This document shows positions 25,351 to 35,457 of a stretch of 64,000 bases of DNA, one piece after another (the stretch's first letter is position 1; every line of letters begins with the position of its first letter). The DNA comes from Leptolyngbya sp. PCC 7375. Lineage in GTDB: Bacteria; Cyanobacteriota; Cyanobacteriia; Phormidesmidales; Phormidesmidaceae. The position numbers and the translations under genes are program-made. The DNA lies in contig NZ_JH993797.1 in assembly GCF_000316115.1 (NCBI RefSeq), positions 3,644,486 through 3,708,485 of the forward strand, read 5' to 3'. The notes below the pieces were generated by a model. It saw only the letters and a program-made list of their open reading frames with translations, was not told the DNA's origin and did not search any database.

Positions 25351-28300
25351 ATGAACTATCCGTTCCGGCAAACCCCAGGACACCGCTACTTACGTTTTGT
25401 ACTGCTAACCATCCTCAGTTTTCTAGTTACATTCAGTTTCCCAAAGTTTAGCCATCAGGTAATGGCAGTGACTGGGGATGTCATCATCGTAGCTTCAGGT
25501 TGTTCAGGCCCCCAAACCCCTAATCCTGGGGGCTTTGAGCCTTGCTTCCCCGGCTCAACTCAGCCCTCACCAAGCATCCAGAATAAAGAATCAGCCCTAC
25601 CCTCATCTCCCACCCCCTTGTCCCCTAAGGCAAAAAGAGACCCTAGCCTCAAAGTCCTTCTCCCAAAGAGCGAAGGACTTAGGATGAGGGTCCTCAAAGC
25701 CCTTCTCCCAAAAAGCGAAGGATTTAGGATGAGGGTCCTCAAAGTCCTTCTCCCCCAGGGAGAAGGATTTAGGATGAGGGCCAATCCAAGCCCAGACATA
25801 CCATTTAAGGTCTCACCATCTTCCAGCCCTGTCCCCACAGCAGCCTCAAATAAGGAACCGTCAGGGCCAGGTCTTCAACACCTGGCATCCTCAATCGATA
25901 CCCCTTCGCCTGCGGCACCTCCCCTCCTCAAGGAAAACACAAACCAACAGACGGCCCAAACCTCCTCAGCCAGCTCCCTCCTACAAACAGGCATCCGGCA
26001 ATATGAATCAGAGCAATTCGCCGCCGCCATCACCAGCTGGACCCAGGCCTTACAAAACGACCAAACCACCTTAGACACTCTCACCCAGGCCCTACTGCTC
26101 AGCAATCTCTCCCTGGCCCACCAACATCTGGGGCAATGGCCCCAAGCCACCGAAACAATTGCCCAAAGTCTCAGCCTACTAGAAACCCCAAGCGACTCAG
26201 CCGCCTATTCAGAAACCCTGGCCAAAGCCCTAAACACCCAGGGCCGTCTGTATTGGGGCCAGGGCAATATGGAAGCCGCCCTACTGAGCTGGCGTGAGGC
26301 AACAACGGCTTATCGGCAGGCAGACCATAAGAGAGGTATTTTACTGAGCCTGATCAACCAGGCAAAAGCATTGCAAACCTTAGGTCTGCACGTACAATCT
26401 AAAACCATTCTGAATGAGGAAATCTCTCAAATTTTGCAAAATGGAGCGCTGGACCCCATATTAACGGCCAAAGGCTTCTGGCATTTAGGCAATGCCCAAC
26501 GACAGTTTGGCGAACTAACGGCATCCCAGGAAAACCTGCAACAGAGCCTGGCCATCGCCAAGACAGCTAACCGACCCAAGCTCAAGTCCTCAGTGTTACT
26601 GGATCTGGGCAATACTGAACGCGCCCTGAGTGATAGTGCCAGCGCCATTGGCAAAAAAGATGAGGCGTTGGTACATCAAACGGCAGCGCTTGCAGCTTAT
26701 GAAGAAGTTGCTAGCACTGGCGCAGCGTCACTCAATCAGGTGCAGGCCAATCTTAACCGGCTCAGTTTTTTGATAGATCTCGAAGAATGGATCGCAGCCC
26801 AAGCCCTATGGCCAAATCTGCTATCCACCATTACCCAGTTACCGCCCAGCCGCACTGCTATTTATGCCCAACTCAACTTTGCCAAGAGTTTAGCCACCTT
26901 GATGCAGGTCAGCGAGGTGCAGCCCAAGAATCGCCAGGTCAGCCTAACAGGCACTCCCAGCTGGCAAGACATTGACGCAATTTTGGTCAATGCTATTCAA
27001 CAGGCTCAGGCCCTGGATGACACCATTGCAGAATCTTATGGCATTGGCCAGCGGGGTGAGCTATACGAAATGCTCAAGCAATGGCCTAAAGCTCAAGCGC
27101 TGACCCAGCAGGCCCTGTGGCTCACCAATGAGACGCTATTTCTAGATGGTCGCTATCGTTGGGAATGGCAACAGGGGCGTTTGTTAAGGAAACAAGGCAA
27201 ACAGGATGAAGCTGTTAAGGCCTATGATGCCGCTGTCAAAACCTTAGAACAGGTCCGTAAAAATCTGCTCTTTATCGATGCAGAGGTACAATTTTCGTTT
27301 CGGGATAATGTTGAGCCTGTTTATCGTGAGTTTGTGGAGTTATTGCTGAGCCATGATGGTCAGGCCAGCTTCAGCGACCAAACATTGAACCTTGCCATCC
27401 AACAGATTGATAGTCTGCAGCTTAGTGAGCTAGAAAACTTTCTGCGCTGTGACTTAGCCAGCACCACCACCATCAGCCAGTTTGAGGCGGATACCGATGC
27501 GGCGATTCTGTATCCGATTATCTTGCCAGATCGGCTCGCGGTGATTCTACAGCTTCAGGGGCAGAAGATTTTTGCTGATTTTGAGATTCCTCAGGAAACG
27601 GCTGAAACTAAGTTAGAACAGCTGCGGCGGGATCTCAGTAATGCCCCCAACCGCACGCCTGAAGTTAGAAAGGCTGCTAAAGAGATATATAAATGGCTGT
27701 TTTCAGAAACGATTGAGGCAGCGCTGCAGGACTATGAAATAAAAACCCTGGTCTTTGTGCTGGATGGTGCTTTGCGGAATATTCCCATGGCGGTTTTAAA
27801 TGATGGGGAGCAATATCTGGTGGAGAAGTATGCGATCGCAATTGCCCCTGAACTGGAACTGTTCACCCCCAGACCCCTGACTAAAGAACTCAGAGTGTTC
27901 ACAGGGGGTGTGGGCACCCCACAGGAAATCGAAGACCGACAGTTTCCTGCCATTGAAAAGCTCGATGCTGAGCTAGACAAAATCAGTGAGCTGTTTGGCC
28001 CGCAGCCACCCTTAACCAATGAAAACTTTCAGCGAGAAGCACTACAGCAACAGCTGAGTACGGGCAGTTTCTCAGGCATTCACATCAAAACCCATGGTGT
28101 ATTTAGCTCCGATCCAGAAGAAACCTTTATCGTGGCCCACCAAAAACTAATCCGTGGTCAAGAACTCGGGGATCTGATCCAATCGGCCAGTGTTCAGGGC
28201 GAAACCCCCATCGAATTGCTGGTACTGAGCGCCTGCTCAACCGCCACCGGCGATAATCGAGCCATCCTGGGCCTGGCTGGCATTGCCGTACAGGCAGGGG

Positions 28301-28500
28301 CACGCAGCACCGTTTCCACCCTATGGGAAGCGCAGGACATCCCCAATACAGAATTGATGATCCGGTTTTATGAGGAACTAAAACAGCCAGGCACTAGCAG
28401 AGCAAAAGCGTTACAAAATGCTCAGCTGGCCCTGATTGACCAGGGTTATCGCGCCCCCCACCTTTGGGCCACCTATGTGTTGGTGGGCAATTGGCGCTAG
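25351..28500 (+). CDS. TPR-CHAT protease-like protein with repeat-derived N-terminal linker
   Basis: The 1049-aa product has an N-terminal signal/anchor (residues 15-40), a low-complexity Pro-rich region (about 50-210) largely made from dispersed DNA repeats, TPR-like helices (about 215-640) and a C-terminal CHAT domain. The caspase-like dyad is visible as His in IHIKTHGVF and Cys in LVLSACSTATGD, followed by STLWEAQD. CHAT proteins are clan CD peptidases or scaffolds. With the haemagglutinin in the same operon, it may process or sense the exoprotein (inference). In the linker a 15-residue unit (LKVLLPKSEGLRMRV) repeats three times. Confidence 0.9.
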   Translation: MNYPFRQTPGHRYLRFVLLTILSFLVTFSFPKFSHQVMAVTGDVIIVASGCSGPQTPNPGGFEPCFPGSTQPSPSIQNKESALPSSPTPLSPKAKRDPSLKVLLPKSEGLRMRVLKALLPKSEGFRMRVLKVLLPQGEGFRMRANPSPDIPFKVSPSSSPVPTAASNKEPSGPGLQHLASSIDTPSPAAPPLLKENTNQQTAQTSSASSLLQTGIRQYESEQFAAAITSWTQALQNDQTTLDTLTQALLLSNLSLAHQHLGQWPQATETIAQSLSLLETPSDSAAYSETLAKALNTQGRLYWGQGNMEAALLSWREATTAYRQADHKRGILLSLINQAKALQTLGLHVQSKTILNEEISQILQNGALDPILTAKGFWHLGNAQRQFGELTASQENLQQSLAIAKTANRPKLKSSVLLDLGNTERALSDSASAIGKKDEALVHQTAALAAYEEVASTGAASLNQVQANLNRLSFLIDLEEWIAAQALWPNLLSTITQLPPSRTAIYAQLNFAKSLATLMQVSEVQPKNRQVSLTGTPSWQDIDAILVNAIQQAQALDDTIAESYGIGQRGELYEMLKQWPKAQALTQQALWLTNETLFLDGRYRWEWQQGRLLRKQGKQDEAVKAYDAAVKTLEQVRKNLLFIDAEVQFSFRDNVEPVYREFVELLLSHDGQASFSDQTLNLAIQQIDSLQLSELENFLRCDLASTTTISQFEADTDAAILYPIILPDRLAVILQLQGQKIFADFEIPQETAETKLEQLRRDLSNAPNRTPEVRKAAKEIYKWLFSETIEAALQDYEIKTLVFVLDGALRNIPMAVLNDGEQYLVEKYAIAIAPELELFTPRPLTKELRVFTGGVGTPQEIEDRQFPAIEKLDAELDKISELFGPQPPLTNENFQREALQQQLSTGSFSGIHIKTHGVFSSDPEETFIVAHQKLIRGQELGDLIQSASVQGETPIELLVLSACSTATGDNRAILGLAGIAVQAGARSTVSTLWEAQDIPNTELMIRFYEELKQPGTSRAKALQNAQLALIDQGYRAPHLWATYVLVGNWR
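25496..25553. repeat. GGGGCTTTGAG palindromic repeat translated within the TPR-CHAT gene
   Basis: GTTGTTCAGGCCCCCAAACC followed by GGGGGCTTTGAGCCTTGC. It is the same family as 18847-18905 and 20626-20684 but is read in frame here as part of the linker. Confidence 0.75.
25647..25781. repeat. three in-frame tandem copies of a 45-bp repeat inside the TPR-CHAT gene
   Basis: CCTCAAAGTCCTTCTCCC plus a mirrored AGGACTTAGGATGAGGGT unit, exactly 45 bp, at 25647, 25692 and 25737. It is the same palindromic family found between genes at 11854, 19181 and 20728. Because 45 is divisible by three, expansion keeps the frame. Confidence 0.9.
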
Positions 28501-28530
28501 GCCATTTAACTCTCTGTTAACGACTCTCTG

Positions 28531-29283
28531 TTAACTATCCGTCAACATGACGGGGCCAATTACAGGGTGCGCAGTAAACTCGCCCAAGTCAACGGACTCT
28601 AGCAAGTCAGCCCAGGTACGTCTAATATCCCCGTCAGTGGGAGACGCTGTTTGCAGCTGTGATGCAACCTGGTCAACCCTGTCATACCAGATATCAGACG
28701 ATAGGGCATTATCCTGCACGGGTGATGCCGCCGCAACCGGCTGTACCCAGCCATCAATATTCAGATCGCTCACAGCCTCGTCACTGGAAATACAGGATAC
28801 ATTCAAATACCAGTGATAATACTGATCTTCTTCCAGGCTATTGGCGATATCAGCTGGCAACGTGATACTGACAAACCCTGGCTGGGCAGGCAGTTCAAAC
28901 GAGGTTTCATACACCCGATCATCTTCAGACTGAGTCAAGATGGAAAAATCTCCACTCTCCACCTCATCCACGGTATAGGGCATGTAAAACCAAAATGTTG
29001 TGGGATATCCCGCCAGGGTTTTGCCATGCACATTGGCCGGGGTAATCGCCGTTAATTTCTGGGGTTTTTGAGGACACACCGCCGGATCGCCGCTGAGGCT
29101 ACCTCCGGGCTGACGATTACCCGATGGCGGTGGTGTTGATGGGGCATCGGGTAGCTCAGCTTTCCGGCCCCGACCATTGTCAATCGGATTGGGAATAGCT
29201 GAAGCAATGGGCATGAAACCCAGGGGGCTCAAAAGTGCTACCCATGCAAAACTGACGAGGGCTAAACGGTTTTGCGATCGCAT
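28531..29283 (-). CDS. DUF928 domain protein, exported
   Basis: The 250-aa product has a signal peptide (SPLGFMPIASA), a Pro/Gly linker, then the DUF928 core: LTAITPANVHGKTLAGYPTT, FWFYMPYTVDEV, YYHWYLNVSCIS and a C-terminal helical part. DUF928 is common in cyanobacteria beside CHASE2 and haemagglutinin genes; its function is unknown. A GGAG lies 9 bases upstream of ATG 29283. It converges on the TPR-CHAT gene. Confidence 0.85.
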   Translation of the reverse strand: MRSQNRLALVSFAWVALLSPLGFMPIASAIPNPIDNGRGRKAELPDAPSTPPPSGNRQPGGSLSGDPAVCPQKPQKLTAITPANVHGKTLAGYPTTFWFYMPYTVDEVESGDFSILTQSEDDRVYETSFELPAQPGFVSITLPADIANSLEEDQYYHWYLNVSCISSDEAVSDLNIDGWVQPVAAASPVQDNALSSDIWYDRVDQVASQLQTASPTDGDIRRTWADLLESVDLGEFTAHPVIGPVMLTDS

Positions 29284-29501
29284 ATATCAACTCCTCTATA
29301 TCTAGAACGTTTTCAGGTCCAACGATTCGACAGTGATTTAGTAGTCCGTAGTCTAATGGTCTGTCAAGCTGAAGATTTCAGGCAAAGCTGGTAAAGAATC
29401 TAAAGGGATGAGGCGTCACACTTGACCCCATAGCCCTGAGAGCAAGCCTAAAAGACATGGCTTTGCTAAGGCTGACGCTAGCTAGCACCCTTCACTTTTT
29501 A

Positions 29502-31009
29502 TCAGTACCCAACCCGAATTTTTAGCTTTGACACTGCACCAGTAATAACTCGCAGATAACCATGCCTATAAGCTAGCAAAACTCCAGCAGTTCCACCTAA
29601 TGCAAATAATGCCGGTACCAGGGGCACCCATCCTCCCTGCACTAAAAGCAAGAGACAAATCTGACGCAGGCCCACACTGGCCCCGCCCACAACCAGTAAC
29701 ACCATCACTGGGCGGCGAATACACCACACCAACACACCGCCCACAACGGCCCATCCCCAAGTCCAGAGCATGTCCCCCCACTGCCACTGGCCGACTTGGG
29801 GCAATACCCAAATTAGGGGGCGTTCATTCAATACAGCCGCGAGCAGCTGACTCACCCCGTGGGCATGCACCCATACCCCTGGCAATGTGCCAAAAGGCGT
29901 TTCACGAATATCATTAGCCATGGGATCGGTCACCCCCATGAGCACAATGCGATCGCGAATCAAATTATCATCAAATCGTCCTTCCAGCAGGTCCGTAAAA
30001 CTAATGCGGTGCGCAGGCTTAGGCTTAAATCGGTAGTTCAACAAAATTTGACTACTTTGACCATCCAACTGCTGATAACCACCCGTCCGTACAGCCAACC
30101 GATTAAACACAACAGGGCCTAAGTGCCAATTCTGCTGTGTATTCGCATTCAGAGGTTGCACCCCCTCTTTTCTTAAAAAACGTAGGGCCAGATTGAGACT
30201 CAAACTATAGGGTGTGGAACAAGCAGACGAAACAGGGCCTAAGTGGGGGTCGTAAGACAATAAGTGACGACGTACAACAGGACGATTACGTTGATAGTCA
30301 TCATCAATTTCGAGATCGCTAAAACCCACCTGATGTTCAGCCTGATAACGAGAGAACTCAGGAGGATGCCCCAAAATCTCTCGATCATTCTGATCAAAGG
30401 AACATACTGTGATCAGATCGGGCGATTTCTCAAACTGCTCAAGCAGCTCCTCTCGACCAGGTTCATTCACCTGATAGCGATGCATATCAATACCCACGGC
30501 CCTAGGCTGGCGTTGCTGTAGTTGGTTCAATGCTGCAGCTAACACGCCATCTCTAATGGGATAGCCATATGTATCGGTATCATCTTGATCAATTTCTATC
30601 ACCAGCAGACGCTGATCAACAACAGGCTGCTCCCAGTTCACTGGCCGAGACCGGATTAAATGGTCATAGGCGGATAGCTCTAACGGCTGCAAAAGCCCTA
30701 AGGCCCTGACACCAACAAGCGGTAGGGTAACAGCTAAGCTGGTGACCAACAGATGACGCCAGTTAATATCAAATAGCTTAGGCTTAACTGGCTTGGGCTG
30801 TAGCTCTCGTTGCTCGGTCAATAACGACTGTGATTGAAATGGCTCTGCTCTTTTAGTCCAAACAATCGGCGCTTCCGTTGGGTTCTGAAAAATCACAGGT
30901 AACCAGCTAGCACCGGGATATTTTCCCTCTAACCCCTGTAGTTTCTCTCGGGCATATCTAGCGGCAGTGTAGAACGCCTCTCCATGGGAAAAGGCCTGTA
31001 AAAAGTTCT
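29502..31009 (-). pseudogene. 3' half of an interrupted CHAT-CHASE2 gene (CHASE2 sensor and membrane helices)
   Basis: The host part begins LQAFSHGEAFYTAARYAREK, the end of a CHAT-type domain. It continues through a membrane helix (LLVTSLAVTLPLVGVRALG), a CHASE2 extracytoplasmic sensor (LLVIEIDQDDTDTYGYP to GVWVHAHGVSQLLA) and three C-terminal helices. An open frame continues into the inserted IS and could use an IS-borne start at 31046, making a CHASE2-only protein of 514 aa. No kinase or cyclase output follows. Joined to 32046-33008 without the IS and one target copy, it yields 820 aa in one frame. Confidence 0.9.
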
Positions 31010-32045
31010 GGCTCAATAGCTGTTTTAGGGAGGTTGCTAAATTCAAGATGAGCAGAGTAGTGTCATGGAATAAAGCCCCCGGTCAGCCTACCTATGCTAA
31101 CGCTTTCCAAGTTAATCGATGAGGACAAATGCTACGAGACTATTCGCACGATGCGTTGGCCCGATGGTGTTTGCTGCACTGATTGTGGAGCGAAAAACAT
31201 TACCAAACGAGGGAAGCATGCAACCTATTCAGCGCGGCAACGCTATATCTGTGGCGAGTGTGGTCGCCACTTTGATGACTTAACCGACACCATCTTTGCG
31301 GGTCGTCATCAACCGTTAAAAACCTGGATAGCATGCTTATATTTGATGGGTCTCAATGTCTCCAATCAACAAATTGCCGACGAGTTGAGTCTGCACAAAG
31401 ATGACGTGCATCAGATGACGAGTGAGTTACGCCAAGCGGTGGCCGACAAGCGCCCAGAAGTCCAGTTATCAGGGACGGTGGAGTTTGATGAAGTCTATGT
31501 GACAGCCGGTCATAAGGGGCAACCAGAGCAGGTTAAAAAAAAGGGCGCAAGGGACGCAGACGTAAACTCAAAGGGCTTCGGGGGCGCGGTACGCTCGAAA
31601 CGGAAAAACCGCCGATCTTCGGGATGATTCAGCGAGGTGGAGAAGTGGTGATTAAAATGCTGGCAAATGTTCAACAACAAACCATCAAGCCCATCATTCA
31701 GTCCATGGTGAAACCGGGCACCCTCATCTATACCGACGAGTATGACATCTATGCTCGTTTAGAAACTTGGGGCTATGCTCACAAGAGTGTTTGCCACAGT
31801 GCCGGAGAATATGCCCGAGATGACGATGGAGATGGCTTCTGTGAAGTCCATGTCAATACGATGGAAGGTTTCTGGTCATTGCTGCGGTCATGGTTGAGAC
31901 CTCATCGAGGGATCTCACAAGAAAAATTACCGATCTATTTGGGGTTCTTTGAATTTGTGCATAATGCTAGAAAAAGAGGGAAAGCCTTGCTGGGTAGTCT
32001 ATTGAGCACCTTGCTTGTCTAACTCCCTGAAACGCCGATTGAGCC
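31010..32045 (+). mobile_element. IS1595-family (ISXO2-like) insertion sequence, copy 1, 1036 bp
   Basis: The ends are inverted repeats beginning GGCTCAAT (left GGCTCAATAGCTGTTTTAGG; right, on the other strand, GGCTCAATCGGCGTTTCAGG). AAAGTTCT is duplicated directly outside, at 31002-31009 and 32046-32053: an 8-bp target duplication, as expected for IS1595. It interrupts the CHAT-CHASE2 gene. Copy 2 is at 47835-49056 and encodes an identical first transposase part, so movement was recent. Confidence 0.93.
31094..32022 (+). CDS. IS1595-type transposase, expressed by -1 frameshift at A8
   Basis: The first frame (31094 to 31627) encodes an N-terminal zinc ribbon (C-x2-C...C-x2-C: CCTDCGAK, YICGECGR) and VEFDEVYV with a catalytic Asp/Glu. 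The second (to 32022) encodes TDEYDIYARL and the C-terminal HVNTMEGFWSLLRSWL with the final catalytic Glu. The frames join by a -1 shift on eight A residues at 31535-31542, which produces a basic KKKGRKGRRRKLKG linker, total about 309 aa. Copy 2 keeps the same A8, so this is a programmed slip rather than decay. Confidence 0.88.
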
Positions 32046-33008
32046 AAAGTTCTCTAAAAACGCATGGGCCACGGGATCAACCACCGGCTCTCGCATCACA
32101 ATCAGCTGAGGAATATTTAGATCAGCTAACGCCCGCGCTAAACCTAAACCATCACAGGAGTTGAAAATAGCCAGTTTGAGACCACGGCTAATGGATGCAC
32201 TCAGAGCATTCCGCAATTCATCAATAGATAGCTTTTCATCCGAATTTAGAAACAGCTGCTCCTTAAATTTGCCCGTCCCATCAACGGCATGACTCGTGCT
32301 GTGGCCAGCAAAAAAGAAAATATCCCAGCCTTTGTCATCCCATAAATATCGATCTAATTCAGATCGTTTAGGGTTTGACAAAAAAATAGTGTCAGCATCA
32401 ACATCTTCAAGCATCAGGCGATCGACTTGAGTGTCGATCCCCTCACTATGCCCTAAAACCACCAAAACTCTCATCCGATGACTGATGGCCGTGGTGGACT
32501 GGCTGGCAACCTCATACTCCGGAGAACTCAGAGCCACCTCTGCTTTGGTGTAATCCTTAAAAAATCGCCAGAGATGCCAGGGTAATTTCTGAATTAGAGG
32601 ATCGTCCGTTTCAATAATGACCCTAATATTCTCTTTAGGATCAAGTTTCACCCGTAATTGCTGATCGATCTTACGAAAGCCAGGAGAATTTAGCCACTGA
32701 TTGATTTCACCCTCTAAACGCTCACTCAACTCTAGCAAGTCGACCCTGGAAACATTAGTAATGGGCTCTGGTTCAAATTCGATCAGATCTTTTGCCGATA
32801 GCCGCGAGCGAAAGCGGTTATTCAAGGCTTCGTATAGACGACGCCATTGCTCGTAAAGCTCAGGGAGATTTTTAGCCGCAGGCAGGCTCCCACGACCACG
32901 GTATTTTACAGGCAGCTCACTATCTGGAAATAAGAGCTGGGCATTAACGCTGTTAAAGCCTGTTTGACAATTCCCTAGACCTAAATTTAAGACAACCAGT
33001 GGATTCAT
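32046..33008 (-). pseudogene. 5' half of the interrupted CHAT-CHASE2 gene (CHAT domain)
   Basis: 321 host residues from ATG 33008: LVVLNLGLGNCQTGFNSV, a helical region, LPWHLWRFF and a CHAT core with FFFAGHSTSHAVDG (His) and LAIFNSCDGLGLARALADL (Cys). The predicted dyad is therefore present before the break. After FLENF the frame reads into the IS for eight codons. The gene start is 21 bp from the DUF1822 stop, so DUF1822 and this gene were co-transcribed. Confidence 0.9.
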
Positions 33009-33029
33009 AGAAGCATCTCAGAGAATCTA

Positions 33030-34223
33030 TTAAGCCGAAAAGGTTTCGCTAAAGGTGTCATCACTCAGGTCAATTTGAAGACGAAACTGAGTACCCGGCT
33101 GACACCTGAAATAAGGTAGCTGCATGTAGTCTTCTTGAGTACGGGCTTGAACAGACTGCAATATCTCATCATCTTTGGAATAAATAGAGAGAATGAGATC
33201 AGTCGGCACATGATTATTCTCAACAGCTGGATGTACCTGTACCCGCACACCCATACGCCCATCGGACTCTGAATTTAACACCATCAGTAATGCTACCGTC
33301 TGGGGTTCTACTTCAGCATTTAATGTAATGAATTTAATTCTTGGTGCACAAAATCCTTTAGACTGAATGGCCCGTCGCATGTTGTATGCAAAGGCAGCAT
33401 GCTGCGAGCCCAAAAATGAGTCAAGGGGCTGCCATTCTTCGCCAAATAGATGTTGCAACCACTGGCTAAGGTTCGTCGTAGCCTGAACCGACTTTGCCTG
33501 CTGGCTCTCCATGCGGCGCTGATATAGCTGCTGACGACTGGCATCACGCTGGATCAACGATGCCCAGTGGGCAAACGGAAGCATGAGTCGAGGAAATACT
33601 GTATTGGGTTGGCTTAACTGTTGCATGGTTTGAATTACCTGAGGGTGAGATAAGGGATGTAACGGCGACAGCACCGCCCGCGTGTCAGCATCTGGACAAA
33701 ATTGACAGATGTTCCAGAAGGCATTGAGATCGCGTTTTAAGTCCTGGCTTGATAAACAATAGGTGCGATCGCACCCATCGTAATCAGCCACTTTTTTAAT
33801 GTGCTGGTGGGTTGTATAGCCCCACACCCTGAGCCAGTGGTTTTCTAAATCAACTTGGACTGCTAGATAGTAATCGGCGGCCCAATCTGGAATATCTACC
33901 CATTCTTGAGGAATGTCTAATCCGCCTGTATCCAACGTATCTGAAGGCAGTAGCACCAGCCGCTTAGCCCCCATGGTCAGACAGCTACCGCTCACCATTT
34001 CCCAAATATTCGGCAAGCTATCTACATTCGGCCAGACGGCTGTCTCTGGGGTATATTCTTGCTGAAACCAGGGTAAAAACACCCGCAGGCAAAGCTGATT
34101 CAGATAGAATTCCCCACGACGACCAGGCGTGACTAAGGTCTCACTGGCTTGCCAGCATTGGGTTTGGATATGGGGTGGGATTTCTAGCCACCATTCGGTA
34201 GGCTGGGCAAATGTGAGACTCAT
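33030..34223 (-). CDS. DUF1822 family protein
   Basis: The 397-aa soluble protein begins FAQPTEWWLEIPPHIQTQCW and has FYLNQLCLRVFLPWFQ and ADYYLAVQVDLENHWLRVWGY, hallmarks of DUF1822. Function is unknown; it is almost always found near CHAT/CHASE2 genes or sigma factors in cyanobacteria (recalled, not checked). It lies 46 bp downstream of the sigma-like gene and 21 bp upstream of the CHAT-CHASE2 gene, consistent with one operon. Confidence 0.82.
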   Translation of the reverse strand: MSLTFAQPTEWWLEIPPHIQTQCWQASETLVTPGRRGEFYLNQLCLRVFLPWFQQEYTPETAVWPNVDSLPNIWEMVSGSCLTMGAKRLVLLPSDTLDTGGLDIPQEWVDIPDWAADYYLAVQVDLENHWLRVWGYTTHQHIKKVADYDGCDRTYCLSSQDLKRDLNAFWNICQFCPDADTRAVLSPLHPLSHPQVIQTMQQLSQPNTVFPRLMLPFAHWASLIQRDASRQQLYQRRMESQQAKSVQATTNLSQWLQHLFGEEWQPLDSFLGSQHAAFAYNMRRAIQSKGFCAPRIKFITLNAEVEPQTVALLMVLNSESDGRMGVRVQVHPAVENNHVPTDLILSIYSKDDEILQSVQARTQEDYMQLPYFRCQPGTQFRLQIDLSDDTFSETFSA

Positions 34224-34269
34224 GCGAGCAACTCCATCGCTGGCAACGGTTGGTTATTAATTTAGTAAT

Positions 34270-35457
34270 CTAAGACTGATTGCGGTGGTGAACCGTCAGC
34301 CATTCTTCCAGGGCAACACTCATGTGGGTGATTAGGTCTGGCGAAGGAGAAATATGCATGGTTTTGGCCCAGGCTATCAATGCCCGCAATAAGCTTTCGC
34401 GGGTGCGAGTCAAACGCCTGGACACCGTGTATTGCTTGATATCTAGCTGCTGAGCAATTTGCACTTGGGTTAAATTGTCACCATAGTACAGATGCAGCAT
34501 CGCCTGGTTATCTGGGGCCAATTTACCGATAGCGGCGATCAGAACTGTGTTGATTTGAGCCTGCTGCATCTGGCGCTGCTGACCATCTTCTAGGTCAATA
34601 ATGGCGTTAATCAGGGATGACTGCAGTGAGTCCGAAAGCTCATCTTGGAGTTCACCCACCTCTCGATTAGGGCTGGGGACATTCAATGATTGGACGGTCG
34701 GGTACATGTATTCCCGCACCCAGGCAGCACATTGGGTCAACCGTTGCTCCAGGTCTGCTGGTGTCAGGACAGCCCCTGGTTCAGATAGCTGCATGACCCG
34801 TTCGGTGTTGTAAAGGGTTGCGATCGCAATCCACTGCTCCCGATCCGGTGCTCGCAATTTACGATTATGGGCTTTGGCAGCGCCATAGAGGGTTTTATAG
34901 CAAACCCAGGCTAACCGATACTGAGCAATCGCCGTAGGTGATAATCCGGCATGGCATAATGCCTCTACCATGCGCTGTTTACTCACCCGCCGCAAAAGCG
35001 TCCACACGGTACAAATATCCACTTCTTGACGCTGGCGTAGCGTATCCCTAATCAAAGAAGCATAAACAATTCTGGCATACCCCTTTAAGCTGGCACCGCG
35101 TCGGGGATCATACCCTGCTAAAACTTTCACTAGATCTATATTGGCCAGCTGAAAACAGTCAGACAATCGATACGAGGTGCGGCTGAGCATGCGCATTGAC
35201 CGCTGAGCAGACCAGTACCAGGCCTCCTGCAAATAGGCCGCTAGATGCCCAAGCGCAATATCATCTGGCTGCTTTTTCCAACGTGAATGCCAATAAAGTG
35301 ACCAAAAATCTTCTGAAGGCTCCGTATTGGCCAACTGATCTTGGTGATGCTCAAAATTTCTCCGCAATCTAGGATCTACTACCCAACGATTAAAGCGATC
35401 TGACCGAAATTCAATAAAGGTTGAAAAGATTTCGATGAGGCTCTGTCGAGAATGCAT
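34270..35457 (-). CDS. sigma-70-like RNA polymerase factor
   Basis: The 395-aa protein has region-2-like helices (YDPRRGASLKGYARIVYASL, IRDTLRQRQEV) and a region 4 with NLTQVQIAQQLDIKQYTVSR, the helix-turn-helix near residue 340, after LAPDNQAMLHLYYGD. The region 2 core is atypical, so it is an alternative sigma of the cyanobacterial type. It heads the minus-strand operon and may activate the facing haemagglutinin operon as well (inference). Confidence 0.8.
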   Translation of the reverse strand: MHSRQSLIEIFSTFIEFRSDRFNRWVVDPRLRRNFEHHQDQLANTEPSEDFWSLYWHSRWKKQPDDIALGHLAAYLQEAWYWSAQRSMRMLSRTSYRLSDCFQLANIDLVKVLAGYDPRRGASLKGYARIVYASLIRDTLRQRQEVDICTVWTLLRRVSKQRMVEALCHAGLSPTAIAQYRLAWVCYKTLYGAAKAHNRKLRAPDREQWIAIATLYNTERVMQLSEPGAVLTPADLEQRLTQCAAWVREYMYPTVQSLNVPSPNREVGELQDELSDSLQSSLINAIIDLEDGQQRQMQQAQINTVLIAAIGKLAPDNQAMLHLYYGDNLTQVQIAQQLDIKQYTVSRRLTRTRESLLRALIAWAKTMHISPSPDLITHMSVALEEWLTVHHRNQS

